11,377 nt of DNA, taken from Pseudomonadota bacterium (GTDB lineage: Bacteria > Pseudomonadota > Alphaproteobacteria > Rhizobiales > Xanthobacteraceae). Shown here one piece after another: positions 1-6,625 of this stretch. The stretch is from assembly GCA_023431725.1 (NCBI GenBank), contig JAEYVN010000433.1, positions 1 through 11,377 of the forward strand. The letters run 5' to 3'. Position numbers and translations under genes: made by a program. A model generated the notes under the pieces. The model saw nothing but the letters and a program-made list of their open reading frames with translations. It made no database searches and was not told the DNA's origin. The first letter of the stretch is position 1; every line of letters begins with the position of its first letter.

Positions 1-909
1 CTGGTCGGCTTCGCGCTGACGCCCAACGCGCTGGCGGCGGCCGACGTCTCGGCGCAGGCCAAGAAGCCGATGATCATCATGAATGCCGCGACCTCGATCA
101 TCACCACCAAGTCGGATTATGCGCTGCGCGTGTCGTTCACCTCGCCGCAGGTGATCGAGCCGTTCGGCGCCTGGGTCGCCAGGCAGGGCACCAAGAAAGC
201 CTTCACGATGGTTTCGGATTACGGGCCGGGTCATGACGCGGAAGCCGCCTTCGTCCGCTCCTTCAAGGAGGCCGGCGGCGAGATCATCGGCCAGATCCGG
301 ATGCCGATCGCCAGCCCCGATTTCTCGGCCTTCGTGCAGCGCGCCAAGGACGCCAATCCGGAATCGATCTTCGTGTTCGTGCCGGCCGGCGTCCAGCCCG
401 CCGCGATCATGAAGGCCATGGCCGAACGCGGTGTCACGGCCGACAAGATCAAGATCCTCGGCCAGGGTGAAATCACCGACGACACGGCACTGGCCAGTGC
501 CGGCAATGCCGCGCTCGGCGTCATCACCGCCTATCATTACGACCACAATCACAATTCCGCATTGAACAAGGAATTCGTGAAGGGCTATCGCGAACTGTCC
601 GGCAACGTGAATCCGAACCTGTTCGCAGTCGGCGGATATGATGGCATGCACCTCATCTTCGAGGCGTTGAAGAAGACCAGCGGCAAGGCCGACGGCGATT
701 CCTTCATGGCCGCCGCCAAGGGAATGGCCTGGGAAAGCCCGCGCGGTCCGATGTCAATCGATCCGCAAACCCGCGACGTCGTGCAGACCGTGTATTTCCG
801 CCGCGTGGAAAAGGGCCCCAACGGACTCGTGAATGTGGAGTTCGACAAGGTCGAGAACGTCAAGGATCCGGTGAAAGCCCGCATGAGCAAGGAACACATA
901 GGCAAGTAA
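1..909 (+). CDS. ABC transporter substrate-binding protein, LivK/Peripla_BP_6 type (5' truncated)
   Basis: Frame 1 is open from the first base to the TAA at 907-909, so about 302 C-terminal residues are visible and the signal peptide and start lie outside the window. The sequence has the type I periplasmic-binding-protein pattern of the branched-chain amino acid / amide family. A segment reading KKPMIIMNAATSII near visible residue 21 is followed by an SFTSPQV stretch. A second lobe begins around FTMVSDYGPGHDAEAAFVRSF, and the motif FAVGGYDGMHLIFEAL lies towards the C-terminus. In this family the protein captures a small polar ligand in the periplasm and hands it to a LivHMGF-type permease. 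The ligand cannot be told from sequence. No permease or ATPase gene follows, so any transporter partners must lie upstream. It ends before a strong stem-loop and is convergent with the SDR gene. Confidence 0.9.
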   Translation: MVGFALTPNALAAADVSAQAKKPMIIMNAATSIITTKSDYALRVSFTSPQVIEPFGAWVARQGTKKAFTMVSDYGPGHDAEAAFVRSFKEAGGEIIGQIRMPIASPDFSAFVQRAKDANPESIFVFVPAGVQPAAIMKAMAERGVTADKIKILGQGEITDDTALASAGNAALGVITAYHYDHNHNSALNKEFVKGYRELSGNVNPNLFAVGGYDGMHLIFEALKKTSGKADGDSFMAAAKGMAWESPRGPMSIDPQTRDVVQTVYFRRVEKGPNGLVNVEFDKVENVKDPVKARMSKEHIGK

Positions 910-947
910 CCAGTAGGCAAGTAACGGCTACACTCTGCCGATCAGGA

Positions 948-976
948 CTTGGCGCCGCCGCGATCGCGGCGCCAAG
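948..976. terminator. Stem-loop between convergent genes, possible bidirectional terminator
   Basis: CTTGGCGCCGC (948-958) and GCGGCGCCAAG (966-976) are perfect 11-bp inverted arms around a 7-nt loop. The hairpin sits 38 bp after the stop of the substrate-binding protein and 44 bp from the stop of the convergent SDR gene. It is very GC-rich, and no long T-run follows on either side, so it is not a textbook intrinsic terminator. Its position between two convergent genes still favours a role in ending transcription or protecting 3' ends. Confidence 0.55.
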
Positions 977-1020
977 AACTGAACGGTGCGCACCACAAAC
1001 GGGTGGCGACTCTTCGGCGA

Positions 1021-1776
1021 TCAGATCTGGTAGCCGCCGGCCATATCGAGGACGCCGCCGCTGATGTAGTCGGCGTTCGGACCTGCGAGGAAGCAAACGG
1101 TCGCCGCCACCTCCTCCACCGTTGCGATCCTGCGGATAGCGTGCAGATCCATCACCGCGTCCGGCAGGTTGTGGGCTGCCGCCGCCGCCATGTCCGTCGG
1201 CATGATGCCCGGCTGCACGACGTTCACGGTGATGTTGCGCGGGCCAAGATCACGCCCGACAGCTTTGGCATAGCCGGCGATGGCCGCCTTGGTGCCGGTA
1301 TAGTCCGCCGCGCCCGCAAATGCGGTACGGCTGGCGATCGCCGAGCCGATGAAGATGATGCGTCCACCGTCCGACAGCTTCTGCGCTGCGGCCCGCGTGG
1401 TTGCGACCGTCCCGAGCACATTGACGTGCCACATGCGGTCCAGTTCGTCGGCATTGAGCTCCGGGTCGTCGACCTTCTTGCCCTGCACAGCGACGGCCGC
1501 ATTGTTGACGAGAATATCGAGCTTGCCGAATTGCGAGACGACGGTGTCGACCAGGGATTGGGCAGAGGACAGGTCGGCCTGATCGCTCTTGATCGCGATC
1601 GCGCGGACGCCGGTTCTTTGCAGCTCCTGAACCACCGCCTCGGCTTTTTCGGCTGACGCGACATAGCTGATCGCGACGTCAGCACCCTGGGCGGCCAGCG
1701 CTGCGGCGGTCGCGGCGCCAAGCCCGCGCGATCCACCCGTTACCAGAGCAACCTTGCCCTTCAACATCTTCGACAT
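1021..1776 (-). CDS. SDR family NAD(P)-dependent oxidoreductase
   Basis: The 251-residue product has the length and full motif set of a classical short-chain dehydrogenase/reductase. The cofactor motif TGGSRGLG is at residues 13-20 and NNAA at 91-94. The catalytic tetrad is N119 (HVNVLG), S145, Y159 and K163 (YTGTK), followed by PG at 189-190. The Arg in the glycine motif hints at NADP(H), which is inference. The family oxidises or reduces hydroxyl/carbonyl groups on varied small molecules in the cytoplasm, and the substrate here is unknown. The start at 1776 gives the normal N-terminus for the family (KGKVALVTGG directly after it), with only a weak purine-rich ribosome site (AGAAAG) upstream. 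It is divergent from a TetR gene across a 157-bp region holding operator-like repeats, so it is probably repressed by that regulator. Confidence 0.93.
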   Translation of the reverse strand: MSKMLKGKVALVTGGSRGLGAATAAALAAQGADVAISYVASAEKAEAVVQELQRTGVRAIAIKSDQADLSSAQSLVDTVVSQFGKLDILVNNAAVAVQGKKVDDPELNADELDRMWHVNVLGTVATTRAAAQKLSDGGRIIFIGSAIASRTAFAGAADYTGTKAAIAGYAKAVGRDLGPRNITVNVVQPGIMPTDMAAAAAHNLPDAVMDLHAIRRIATVEEVAATVCFLAGPNADYISGGVLDMAGGYQI

Positions 1777-1834
1777 AGGATTTCTTTCTGAACACGACCA
1801 GGTGACCGCCTGATCTCGGTGAGCGACTCGCTAT

Positions 1835-1918
1835 TTTTCATAACGGTCATTACAATAATGATTGTTATGAAATATCGACAAGGGCTGTCAAGCGGTTTAG
1901 TAACGACCGTTATGAAAA
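1835..1918. promoter_or_regulatory. Operator region for the divergent TetR/SDR pair
   Basis: TTTTCATAACGGTCATTAC (1835-1853) recurs as the inverse complement at 1900-1918, identical at 18 of 19 positions. Each arm carries a near-palindromic core, TAACGGTCATTA on the left and TAACGACCGTTA on the right. The right core matches its own complement at 10 of 12 positions. A third imperfect palindrome spans 1848-1871 (20 of 24 positions symmetric). The right arm ends 15 bp before the tetR start and the left arm begins about 60 bp before the SDR start. TetR dimers typically bind such short palindromes in shared divergent promoters, so auto-repression and repression of the SDR gene is the natural reading. 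Confidence 0.7.
1864..1891 (-). promoter_or_regulatory. Likely promoter of the SDR gene
   Basis: Read on the minus strand, a perfect -35 box TTGACA (1891-1886) is followed after 16 nt by CATAAC (1869-1864), which matches four of six bases of the -10 consensus. The -10 box lies inside an imperfect palindrome (1848-1871) and just upstream of the left operator arm. A repressor bound there would block transcription of the SDR gene. The call comes from consensus matching by eye. Confidence 0.5.
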
Positions 1919-1933
1919 GATTGAGTTGAGCTG

Positions 1934-2527
1934 ATGGGACGCCATCGCGAATTTGACGTGGAGAAAGCGCTCGACGGCGCCTTATGCGTGTTCTGGCGCA
2001 AGGGTTACGAGGGCGCGTCCTACGCCGATCTGGTTGAGGCCGCCGGGGTCGAGCGACCGGCGCTCTATGCGGCCTTCGGCAACAAGGAAGCGCTCTTCCG
2101 CCGGGCCCTCGCGCGCTACTACGAGCGCTATCTGCACTACCTCCCGGAGGCGCTGCAGCTGCCGACGGCGCGGGACGTCACCTCGCACATCCTGAACAGT
2201 GCGATCGATCTCAACACCCGTTATCCCGACCATCCCGGATGCCTCGGCATCAATGGGGTCCTGGCCGGATCGGATGACGCGGAGCCCGTGCGGCAAGCGC
2301 TGATCGATGCGCGCGCGGCCGGCGAGGCGCAGCTCCGCGAACGCTTCGAACGGGCCAAGGCCGAGGGCGACCTGCCGGAGACGGCCAAACCCGAGGCCAT
2401 TGCAGCATTCGTGATGGCTGTCCTTCACGGCATGGCGGTGCAGGCCAAAGCCGGCTTCAGCCGTGACATGCTGGAGGCTGTCGCCGAGCAAGCGCTTTCC
2501 ACATTGCCGTCGGCGCGCATCGCCTGA
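1934..2527 (+). CDS. TetR/AcrR family transcriptional regulator
   Basis: The 197-residue protein has a typical TetR N-terminal helix-turn-helix. MGRHREFDVEKALDGALCVF forms the first helices, GASYADLVEAAGV (27-39) carries the HTH, and the recognition helix runs through RPALYAAFGNKEALFRRAL (41-59). The C-terminal part (about 75-197) is an all-helical ligand-binding and dimerisation domain containing PGCLGINGVL (101-110), a motif common in this subgroup. The start at 1934 puts the HTH at the usual distance from the N-terminus; no strong Shine-Dalgarno is visible (TTGAGTTGAG upstream). It is divergent from the SDR gene and convergent with the LysR gene, with a 16-bp gap. It most likely represses itself and the SDR gene and is released by a small molecule, possibly the SDR substrate. 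Confidence 0.93.
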   Translation: MGRHREFDVEKALDGALCVFWRKGYEGASYADLVEAAGVERPALYAAFGNKEALFRRALARYYERYLHYLPEALQLPTARDVTSHILNSAIDLNTRYPDHPGCLGINGVLAGSDDAEPVRQALIDARAAGEAQLRERFERAKAEGDLPETAKPEAIAAFVMAVLHGMAVQAKAGFSRDMLEAVAEQALSTLPSARIA

Positions 2528-2543
2528 CAGGGAGCCTTGCGCA

Positions 2544-3506
2544 TCAGCGACTGGACCTGGACCGCGGCCGGCGGCGGGAAGCCGGTGACGGTACGACCGG
2601 CGCTAGTTCGAGAAGCTCGCGCTTCAACGCCGGAACGGCGTACTCGATAAAGGCCCGCACAACGCCCCTTTTTGCTCGATCGGGAAGGAACACAAGGTGC
2701 GCCGGGGTTGACGGGGGCTCGAAGTCGGGGAGAAGGCGAACGAGGCGGCCAGCCGCGATGTGCGCCGCCACCTGATATGATCGCGCACGGATTATGCCGT
2801 GACCGCGGAGTGCCGCGTCTATCGCCGCCGCCGCATTGTTGATGCTCAGTCGCGTATAGATCCGGACGGATCGCACGCGCATTCCCTGTTCCGTTGCCAT
2901 GCCGAACGACCAGAGTTCGCCGTCGCCGTCAGCGTTCAGTCCGATGCAGTCATGACGCTCCAGTTCGTTCGGATTAGCCGGCGAACCGGCGCGCTCCAGA
3001 TAGTCGGGCGATGCACAGAGCAAGGTGCGGATTTCGCCGACCTTGATGGCGGTCAGCGTTGAATCAGGTAGCGGCGCCAGACGCACCGCCAGATCCACCC
3101 CTTCACCGACCAGATTGACGACGCGGTTCACCATCAGGACGCGGGCAGCGACTTGAGGATGGCGCTGAAGAAAGGTTTCGAGAAGCGGCATCACCCTCAG
3201 ACGCCCGAACAACTCGGGCGCCGTCAGCACGATGCCGCCCTGGAGCGGCGCACCGGAGTCGTCCGGTGCGATCTCTCGCAGTTTCGTCAGCACATCGCGC
3301 CAGATTGCGAGATGGCGATCGCCGGCTGCGGTGAGGCTGAGTTTGCGGGTGGATCGCAGCAGCAGGGTTTCGCGAGCATGCTGCTCAAGCAGCGCGACCG
3401 CGCGCGTGACGGCGGCGGGTGAACGGCCATGGCGCCTGGCTGCGGCCGCGAGCGAGCCTGCTTCGACCGCGGTCACAAACAGCAGCATCGCATCCAGTCG
3501 GTCCAT
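2544..3506 (-). CDS. LysR family transcriptional regulator
   Basis: The 320-residue protein begins with the LysR winged helix-turn-helix. MDRLDAMLLFVTAVEAGSLA is followed by AAARRHGRSPAAVTRAVALLE (about 20-41) and LLLRSTRKLSLTAAG (48-62). The remainder is a LysR substrate-binding domain, with FGRLRVMPLLETFLQRHPQV and GEGVDLAVRLAPLPDSTLTA recognisable. The last residues (after about 300) form an Arg/Ser/Pro-rich tail, making it slightly longer than the usual roughly 300 residues. It is divergent from the alpha/beta hydrolase across 90 bp, so it probably activates that gene in response to a ligand. Convergent neighbour tetR stops 16 bp away with no room for a separate terminator. Confidence 0.92.
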   Translation of the reverse strand: MDRLDAMLLFVTAVEAGSLAAAARRHGRSPAAVTRAVALLEQHARETLLLRSTRKLSLTAAGDRHLAIWRDVLTKLREIAPDDSGAPLQGGIVLTAPELFGRLRVMPLLETFLQRHPQVAARVLMVNRVVNLVGEGVDLAVRLAPLPDSTLTAIKVGEIRTLLCASPDYLERAGSPANPNELERHDCIGLNADGDGELWSFGMATEQGMRVRSVRIYTRLSINNAAAAIDAALRGHGIIRARSYQVAAHIAAGRLVRLLPDFEPPSTPAHLVFLPDRAKRGVVRAFIEYAVPALKRELLELAPVVPSPASRRRPRSRSSR

Positions 3507-3596
3507 CGTTTCAAATCCTGCAATCGAGCCAGCCAGGATAAAGGCATTCTGTTGTTTGCTGAAACGCTCATAAGGAGGGTGTCACAAGGAGTTACC

Positions 3597-4586
3597 ATGC
3601 GCCATCACGCCGATGCTCATTCCCGCCGCTCCATCCTCGCCATGCTGGCAGCAGGACCGATGATGTCGGCCATGCCCCGGACATCCGTGGCGGCGCCCGC
3701 AAAGCTGAAGGAGAATCCGATGTCCGCCATTCAATACCGCACCCAGAAGGTCGGTGACGTGGAAGTATTCTATCGGGAGGCTGGCCCCATCGACGCGCCG
3801 GTCCTGCTGCTGCTCCACGGTTTTCCGACCTCGAGCCACATGTTCCGGGACCTGATACCGGAACTGGCCGATCGCTACCGGGTGATCGCTCCCGACCTGC
3901 CGGGCTTCGGACTGACGAAGGCGCCGCCGCGCGGCCGGTTCACCTACAGCTTCGACGCGCTGGCTGGGGTCATCGGCGGGTTCGTCGATGCAATCGGGCT
4001 GCGCCGCTACGCGCTCTACATTTTCGACTACGGGGCACCCGTCGGCCTGCGGCTCGCGATGAAGCATCCCGAGCGCGTCACTGCGATCATCACGCAGAAC
4101 GGCAACGCCTATGTCGAGGGCTTCAGCAAGGACTGGGAACCCTGGCAGGCCTATTGGCAGGAGCCGACGCCCGAACACCGCGAGGCGACACGCGCATCAC
4201 TCTCGGATGAGGCGATCCGCTTCCAGCACGAGCATGGCGCACCTGCCGGGCTGGTTTCGCCGGACGGCTACATGCTCGACATCCTCTACATGCACCGGCC
4301 GGGTGCCTATGAAATCCAGCTCGACCTGATCCTGAGCTACCGGACCAACGTCGCGCTCTACCCGGACTTCCAGTCCTACCTTCGCACGCACCGTCCGCCC
4401 GTGCTGGCGGTATGGGGCAAGCACGACGTGTTCTTCCTGCCGCCCGGCGCGGAAGCATTCAAGCGAGACGTTCCGGACGCGGAAATCCACCTGCTGGACG
4501 CGGGCCATTTCGCGCTGGACACGCACCACCGCGAGATTGCCGCCGACATCCGGGATTTCCTCGGCCGCAAACTTGCGAAGCAATGA
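3597..4586 (+). CDS. Alpha/beta hydrolase with Asp nucleophile (epoxide hydrolase / haloalkane dehalogenase-like), Tat signal in the long form
   Basis: From the start at 3597 the product has 329 residues; from the internal ATG at 3720 it has 288. Numbered on the short form, the fold motifs are HGFP (33-36, oxyanion hole), the nucleophile elbow FDYGAP with D103, the acid D236 in WGKHDVF and the catalytic H263 in DAGHF. An Asp nucleophile in this elbow is the hallmark of epoxide hydrolases and haloalkane/haloacetate dehalogenases rather than Ser esterases. The exact substrate is not decidable. The 41-residue extension carries SRRSILAMLAAG, a twin-arginine-like motif and hydrophobic stretch, then AAPA as a possible cleavage site, so the long form may be exported folded. 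Ribosome sites are good for both starts (AAGGAG at 3586-3591 and 3708-3713). It is divergent from lysR, its likely regulator. Confidence 0.9.
   Translation: MRHHADAHSRRSILAMLAAGPMMSAMPRTSVAAPAKLKENPMSAIQYRTQKVGDVEVFYREAGPIDAPVLLLLHGFPTSSHMFRDLIPELADRYRVIAPDLPGFGLTKAPPRGRFTYSFDALAGVIGGFVDAIGLRRYALYIFDYGAPVGLRLAMKHPERVTAIITQNGNAYVEGFSKDWEPWQAYWQEPTPEHREATRASLSDEAIRFQHEHGAPAGLVSPDGYMLDILYMHRPGAYEIQLDLILSYRTNVALYPDFQSYLRTHRPPVLAVWGKHDVFFLPPGAEAFKRDVPDAEIHLLDAGHFALDTHHREIAADIRDFLGRKLAKQ
3708..3722 (+). promoter_or_regulatory. Internal Shine-Dalgarno and ATG giving a cytosolic hydrolase form
   Basis: AAGGAG at 3708-3713 stands 6 nt before an in-frame ATG at 3720-3722, as good as the signal before the upstream start. 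Starting here gives the normal family N-terminus (MSAIQYRTQKVGDVEVFY) and removes the whole twin-arginine segment. Either this is the only true start and the upstream extension is fortuitous, or two isoforms are made. Confidence 0.5.
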
Positions 4587-4606
4587 TCCCGCGGCCCGCT
4601 TTCAGA

Positions 4607-4625
4607 GCTTTCTGGGCGAGAAAGC
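4607..4625 (+). terminator. Weak hairpin after the hydrolase gene
   Basis: GCTTTCT (4607-4613) and AGAAAGC (4619-4625) form a 7-bp stem with a 5-nt loop, 20 bp after the hydrolase stop. No T-run follows, so a terminator role is only possible. Confidence 0.3.
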
Positions 4626-4660
4626 CAGGTACGAAAACGACGCGTCGAACGCGGGGCAGC

Positions 4661-4700
4661 GCTCGCTGTCGTTCAGCAACGCTCACTGTCGTTCACATGT
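4661..4700. repeat. Two-copy 20-bp tandem repeat in a gene-free gap
   Basis: The unit starts GCTCGCTGTCGTTCA at 4661 and recurs as GCTCACTGTCGTTCA at 4681, one mismatch in 15 bases, with a 20-bp period. A further partial CGTTGTTCA echo starts at 4701. The stretch lies in the 261-bp gap 4587-4847, in which I see no gene. The gap otherwise holds only the hairpin at 4607-4625 and a TATAGT -10-like box at 4752-4757 without a convincing -35. Confidence 0.5.
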
Positions 4701-4847
4701 CGTTGTTCAACGAAGTCGATGTTCAGACAAGACCCGCAGCTTACCCCAAGGTATAGTGGCGGCGCCCCTGCAACGGGCAACAATATCTGCGTGGATCGGC
4801 ACTGATGAACGGATCTTGCCGATTTCTCCTCTGTCCAGGAGGCCGCA

Positions 4848-5072
4848 ATGATCAGAATCACTGTGCTGGCGCTTCTGTTGACTGCTGCAGCGTCAGCGAG
4901 CGCAATGCCCGTATCGCCCATAGAGAAAGCCAGCAATGTCATTCCGGCTCGCCAAGCCTGCGGCGCGGGCATGCATAGCGTCAATGGCGTTTGCGTTCGC
5001 ACCCCGGCGCGCAGGCAGGCCGCACGCTGTGCAGCCGGGATGCGCTCCGTCAACGGCCGCTGCGTCCGTTAG
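4848..5072 (+). CDS. Small secreted protein with two CX10C repeats
   Basis: The 74-residue protein starts after an excellent ribosome site (AGGAGG at 4837-4842, 5 nt spacing). Residues 1-19 form a Sec signal peptide (MIRITVLALLLTAAASASA with an A-x-A type end), so the mature product of about 55 residues is probably periplasmic or secreted. It carries two 14-residue repeats, CGAGMHSVNGVCVR (38-51) and CAAGMRSVNGRCVR (61-74), joined by a basic linker. Each repeat has two Cys ten residues apart, able to form a small disulfide loop. The repeats differ at many synonymous positions, so the duplication is not recent and the protein pattern is conserved. Short Cys-repeat proteins of this style are common in rhizobial-type genomes, but no function is known to me. 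Confidence 0.8.
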   Translation: MIRITVLALLLTAAASASAMPVSPIEKASNVIPARQACGAGMHSVNGVCVRTPARRQAARCAAGMRSVNGRCVR

Positions 5073-5081
5073 CTAACGGAC
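5064..5081. terminator. 18-bp perfect palindrome overlapping the stop codon
   Basis: GTCCGTTAGCTAACGGAC is a perfect palindrome that contains the TAG stop (5070-5072) of the Cys-repeat gene. As RNA it could fold with a 7-bp stem and an AGCT loop. No T-run follows, so it may instead be a protein-binding site or a 3'-end stabiliser. Confidence 0.35.
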
Positions 5082-5137
5082 ACCTCGATTGTGAAAGCAT
5101 CCAGCTTGCGGCGAGAGCCGTGACACCCTCTCGCCAG

Positions 5138-5425
5138 ATGTCGATGGGTGAATACGGCACCAATGGGAGTCGGCGACTCTTGGCAACGAGAAGCGACCAC
5201 ACGCGACGCATCTGGAAACTTCAAGCTGTGAGAGCGTTGGCGAGTTTGGAGCCGCTTCCGATCAAGGACATTCAGCGCACCATCGGGCAGGAGGTTTTGA
5301 ATAGTCTGCTCAATGAAAGCTTCTTGCTTCATCCCGCCGAACCCAAAGCGGGAGCGGAGGCAGTAAAGGCGATGCTGTACCAACGCTATGGAGCGCTTCT
5401 TGCGGAGAGCAAGAGTCGCGCCTGA
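5138..5425 (+). CDS. Hypothetical small soluble protein
   Basis: I do not recognise this protein. The frame is open well upstream, but that part overlaps the Cys-repeat gene. The first plausible start outside it is the ATG at 5138 (a second is at 5144, a GTG at 5120), and none has a good ribosome site. From 5138 the product has 95 residues, hydrophilic and basic at the start (RRLLATRSDHTRRIWKLQAV). It then becomes helical-looking with ordinary composition (ALASLEPLPIKDIQRTIGQE, then LLNESFLLHPAEP), which reads as real coding sequence. No signal peptide, membrane segment or Cys is visible. It ends 24 bp before the AI-2E gene and could be co-transcribed with it. Confidence 0.45.
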   Translation: MSMGEYGTNGSRRLLATRSDHTRRIWKLQAVRALASLEPLPIKDIQRTIGQEVLNSLLNESFLLHPAEPKAGAEAVKAMLYQRYGALLAESKSRA

Positions 5426-5449
5426 GCCACAATGTAGCGGGGTGCGCTC

Positions 5450-6586
5450 ATGCAATTGAACAAGCGCGTCCATGAACGCTCGATCGCTCAACAATCCACG
5501 CGCAATATAAACTCCGCCCGCATATTCGAGTTGGCGATCAGATTGAGCGTGCTCGGCCTGCTGATCTACTTGAGCTTCACCCTCATTTCACCTTTTCTGA
5601 CGATCGCAATCTGGAGCGCCGTGATAGCCGTCGCGCTCTATCCGCTGTATTGCAAATTTGTCGATATCCTTAAAGGGCGACGCAAACTCGCAGCCGCCCT
5701 TCTGACAATCGTCAGCTATCTTGTCGTGCTGGGTCCTGCCTCATGGCTCGTGCTGGGACTATTGGACGGATTAACGTCCCTCTATGCACGGGCTGACATT
5801 TCCGACGTCCTGTTTCCGCGACCTGGCGATACAGTAAAAGATTGGCCGCTTGTTGGAGAGCATATCTTCAAGTTCTGGAGCCTGGCCGCCGACAATTTCG
5901 GATCGGCGCTGAAGTTCGTGGCCCCGCAGCTAAGACAAGTGGCAAGCGGGCTTATGCAGATCGTGACCAGCGCCGGCATCGCTGCGCTGACCTTTTTTAT
6001 CGCTATTGCTGTCGCCGGCTTCTTGTACGCACCGGCGCCGACCATTGTGGAAACCATGAAGTCAATAGCCCGCAAACTGGACACCGAACGCGGGGAAGAG
6101 TTCCTTCGTCTGTCTGCAGCCTCCATACGAGCGGTGTCACGCGGGGTGATAGGCATATCCGCTGTGCAGGCATTCTTTGCCGGACTTGGCCTCATCGCCG
6201 CCGGAATTCCAAGCGCCACCATCATTATGTCGGCCGTTCTCATTCTGGGAATCATTCAACTCGGCCCATCGATCATCCTGGTCCCTTTGGTGGTGTGGAG
6301 CTGGTGGCAAATGGATACAATGCACGCGCTGCTATTCACCGCCTACATGATACCCGTCAGCCTGATGGACAATGTTCTGCGCCCGCTCGTCATGGGACGC
6401 GGTTTGCGCACTCCAACGCTGATCGTTCTTATCGGAGTGATTGGAGGAACGATCTCTTACGGGATCACGGGCCTGTTCCTGGGACCGATTATTCTCGCTG
6501 TCATTTGGGAATTGCTGAAAGCGTGGACGCAAGACACGACCAGCCAGGAGATTGACGAACGATCAAGCTCTCACAAAGCGACCTGA
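5450..6586 (+). CDS. AI-2E family transporter (UPF0118 membrane protein)
   Basis: The 378-residue polytopic inner-membrane protein has the AI-2E/PerM-family layout. Two or three N-terminal helices (about 26-65 and 80-107) are followed by a soluble loop (about 110-165), a helix near 170-193, an amphipathic stretch, and a C-terminal bundle of helices from about 233 to 356. Family signatures are visible: SVLGLLIYLSFTLISPFL near the start, and late in the protein RPLVMGRGLRTPTLIVLIGV with GLFLGPIILAVIWELL. The family has been linked to autoinducer-2 export and, in some members, Na+/H+ exchange, but the substrate of most members is unknown. The Shine-Dalgarno is weak. Its stop is followed only 3 bp later by the left copy of the 36-bp direct repeat. 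Confidence 0.9.
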   Translation: MQLNKRVHERSIAQQSTRNINSARIFELAIRLSVLGLLIYLSFTLISPFLTIAIWSAVIAVALYPLYCKFVDILKGRRKLAAALLTIVSYLVVLGPASWLVLGLLDGLTSLYARADISDVLFPRPGDTVKDWPLVGEHIFKFWSLAADNFGSALKFVAPQLRQVASGLMQIVTSAGIAALTFFIAIAVAGFLYAPAPTIVETMKSIARKLDTERGEEFLRLSAASIRAVSRGVIGISAVQAFFAGLGLIAAGIPSATIIMSAVLILGIIQLGPSIILVPLVVWSWWQMDTMHALLFTAYMIPVSLMDNVLRPLVMGRGLRTPTLIVLIGVIGGTISYGITGLFLGPIILAVIWELLKAWTQDTTSQEIDERSSSHKAT

Positions 6587-6589
6587 CGA

Positions 6590-6625
6590 CCAGCCCGTCA
6601 CGGGTCTTTCAGCAGTTGCGCGGCG
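6590..6625. repeat. Left copy of 36-bp direct repeat (orphan marR tail)
   Basis: This 36-bp stretch matches 9862-9897 at 35 of 36 positions, the only difference being C at 6596 versus T at 9868. On the minus strand it spells the last codons and stop of the MarR gene (…AAQLLKDP then TGA), but here no marR body is attached. Similarity to the marR locus stops abruptly at 6626. It therefore looks like one edge of an insertion or duplication. It contains a short CCCG-TCA-CGGG hairpin followed by TCTTT, which may also serve as an end signal for the AI-2E gene. Confidence 0.85.

Noticed and set aside
949..1656. Plus-strand open frame of 235 codons opposite the SDR gene
   Set aside because: It is a mirror frame of a gene with a full SDR motif set. 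Its translation is His/Arg/Asp-rich with no recognisable fold and no ribosome site.
3507..3566. CGTTTCA (3507-3513) and TGAAACG (3560-3566) as a LysR operator
   Set aside because: The arms are only 7 bp and 46 bp apart, and one touches the LysR start, so chance is a fair explanation. I saw no convincing T-N11-A type site.
5069..5494. Minus-strand open frame of 141 codons opposite the small hypothetical ORF
   Set aside because: It overlaps the Cys-repeat stop and the AI-2E start, and its product is Cys/Arg/His-rich without domain features. The plus-strand frame is more protein-like, though neither is certain.
5842..6555. Plus-strand open frame of 237 codons inside the AI-2E gene
   Set aside because: It is a +1 shadow of a gene with clear membrane helices and family motifs.
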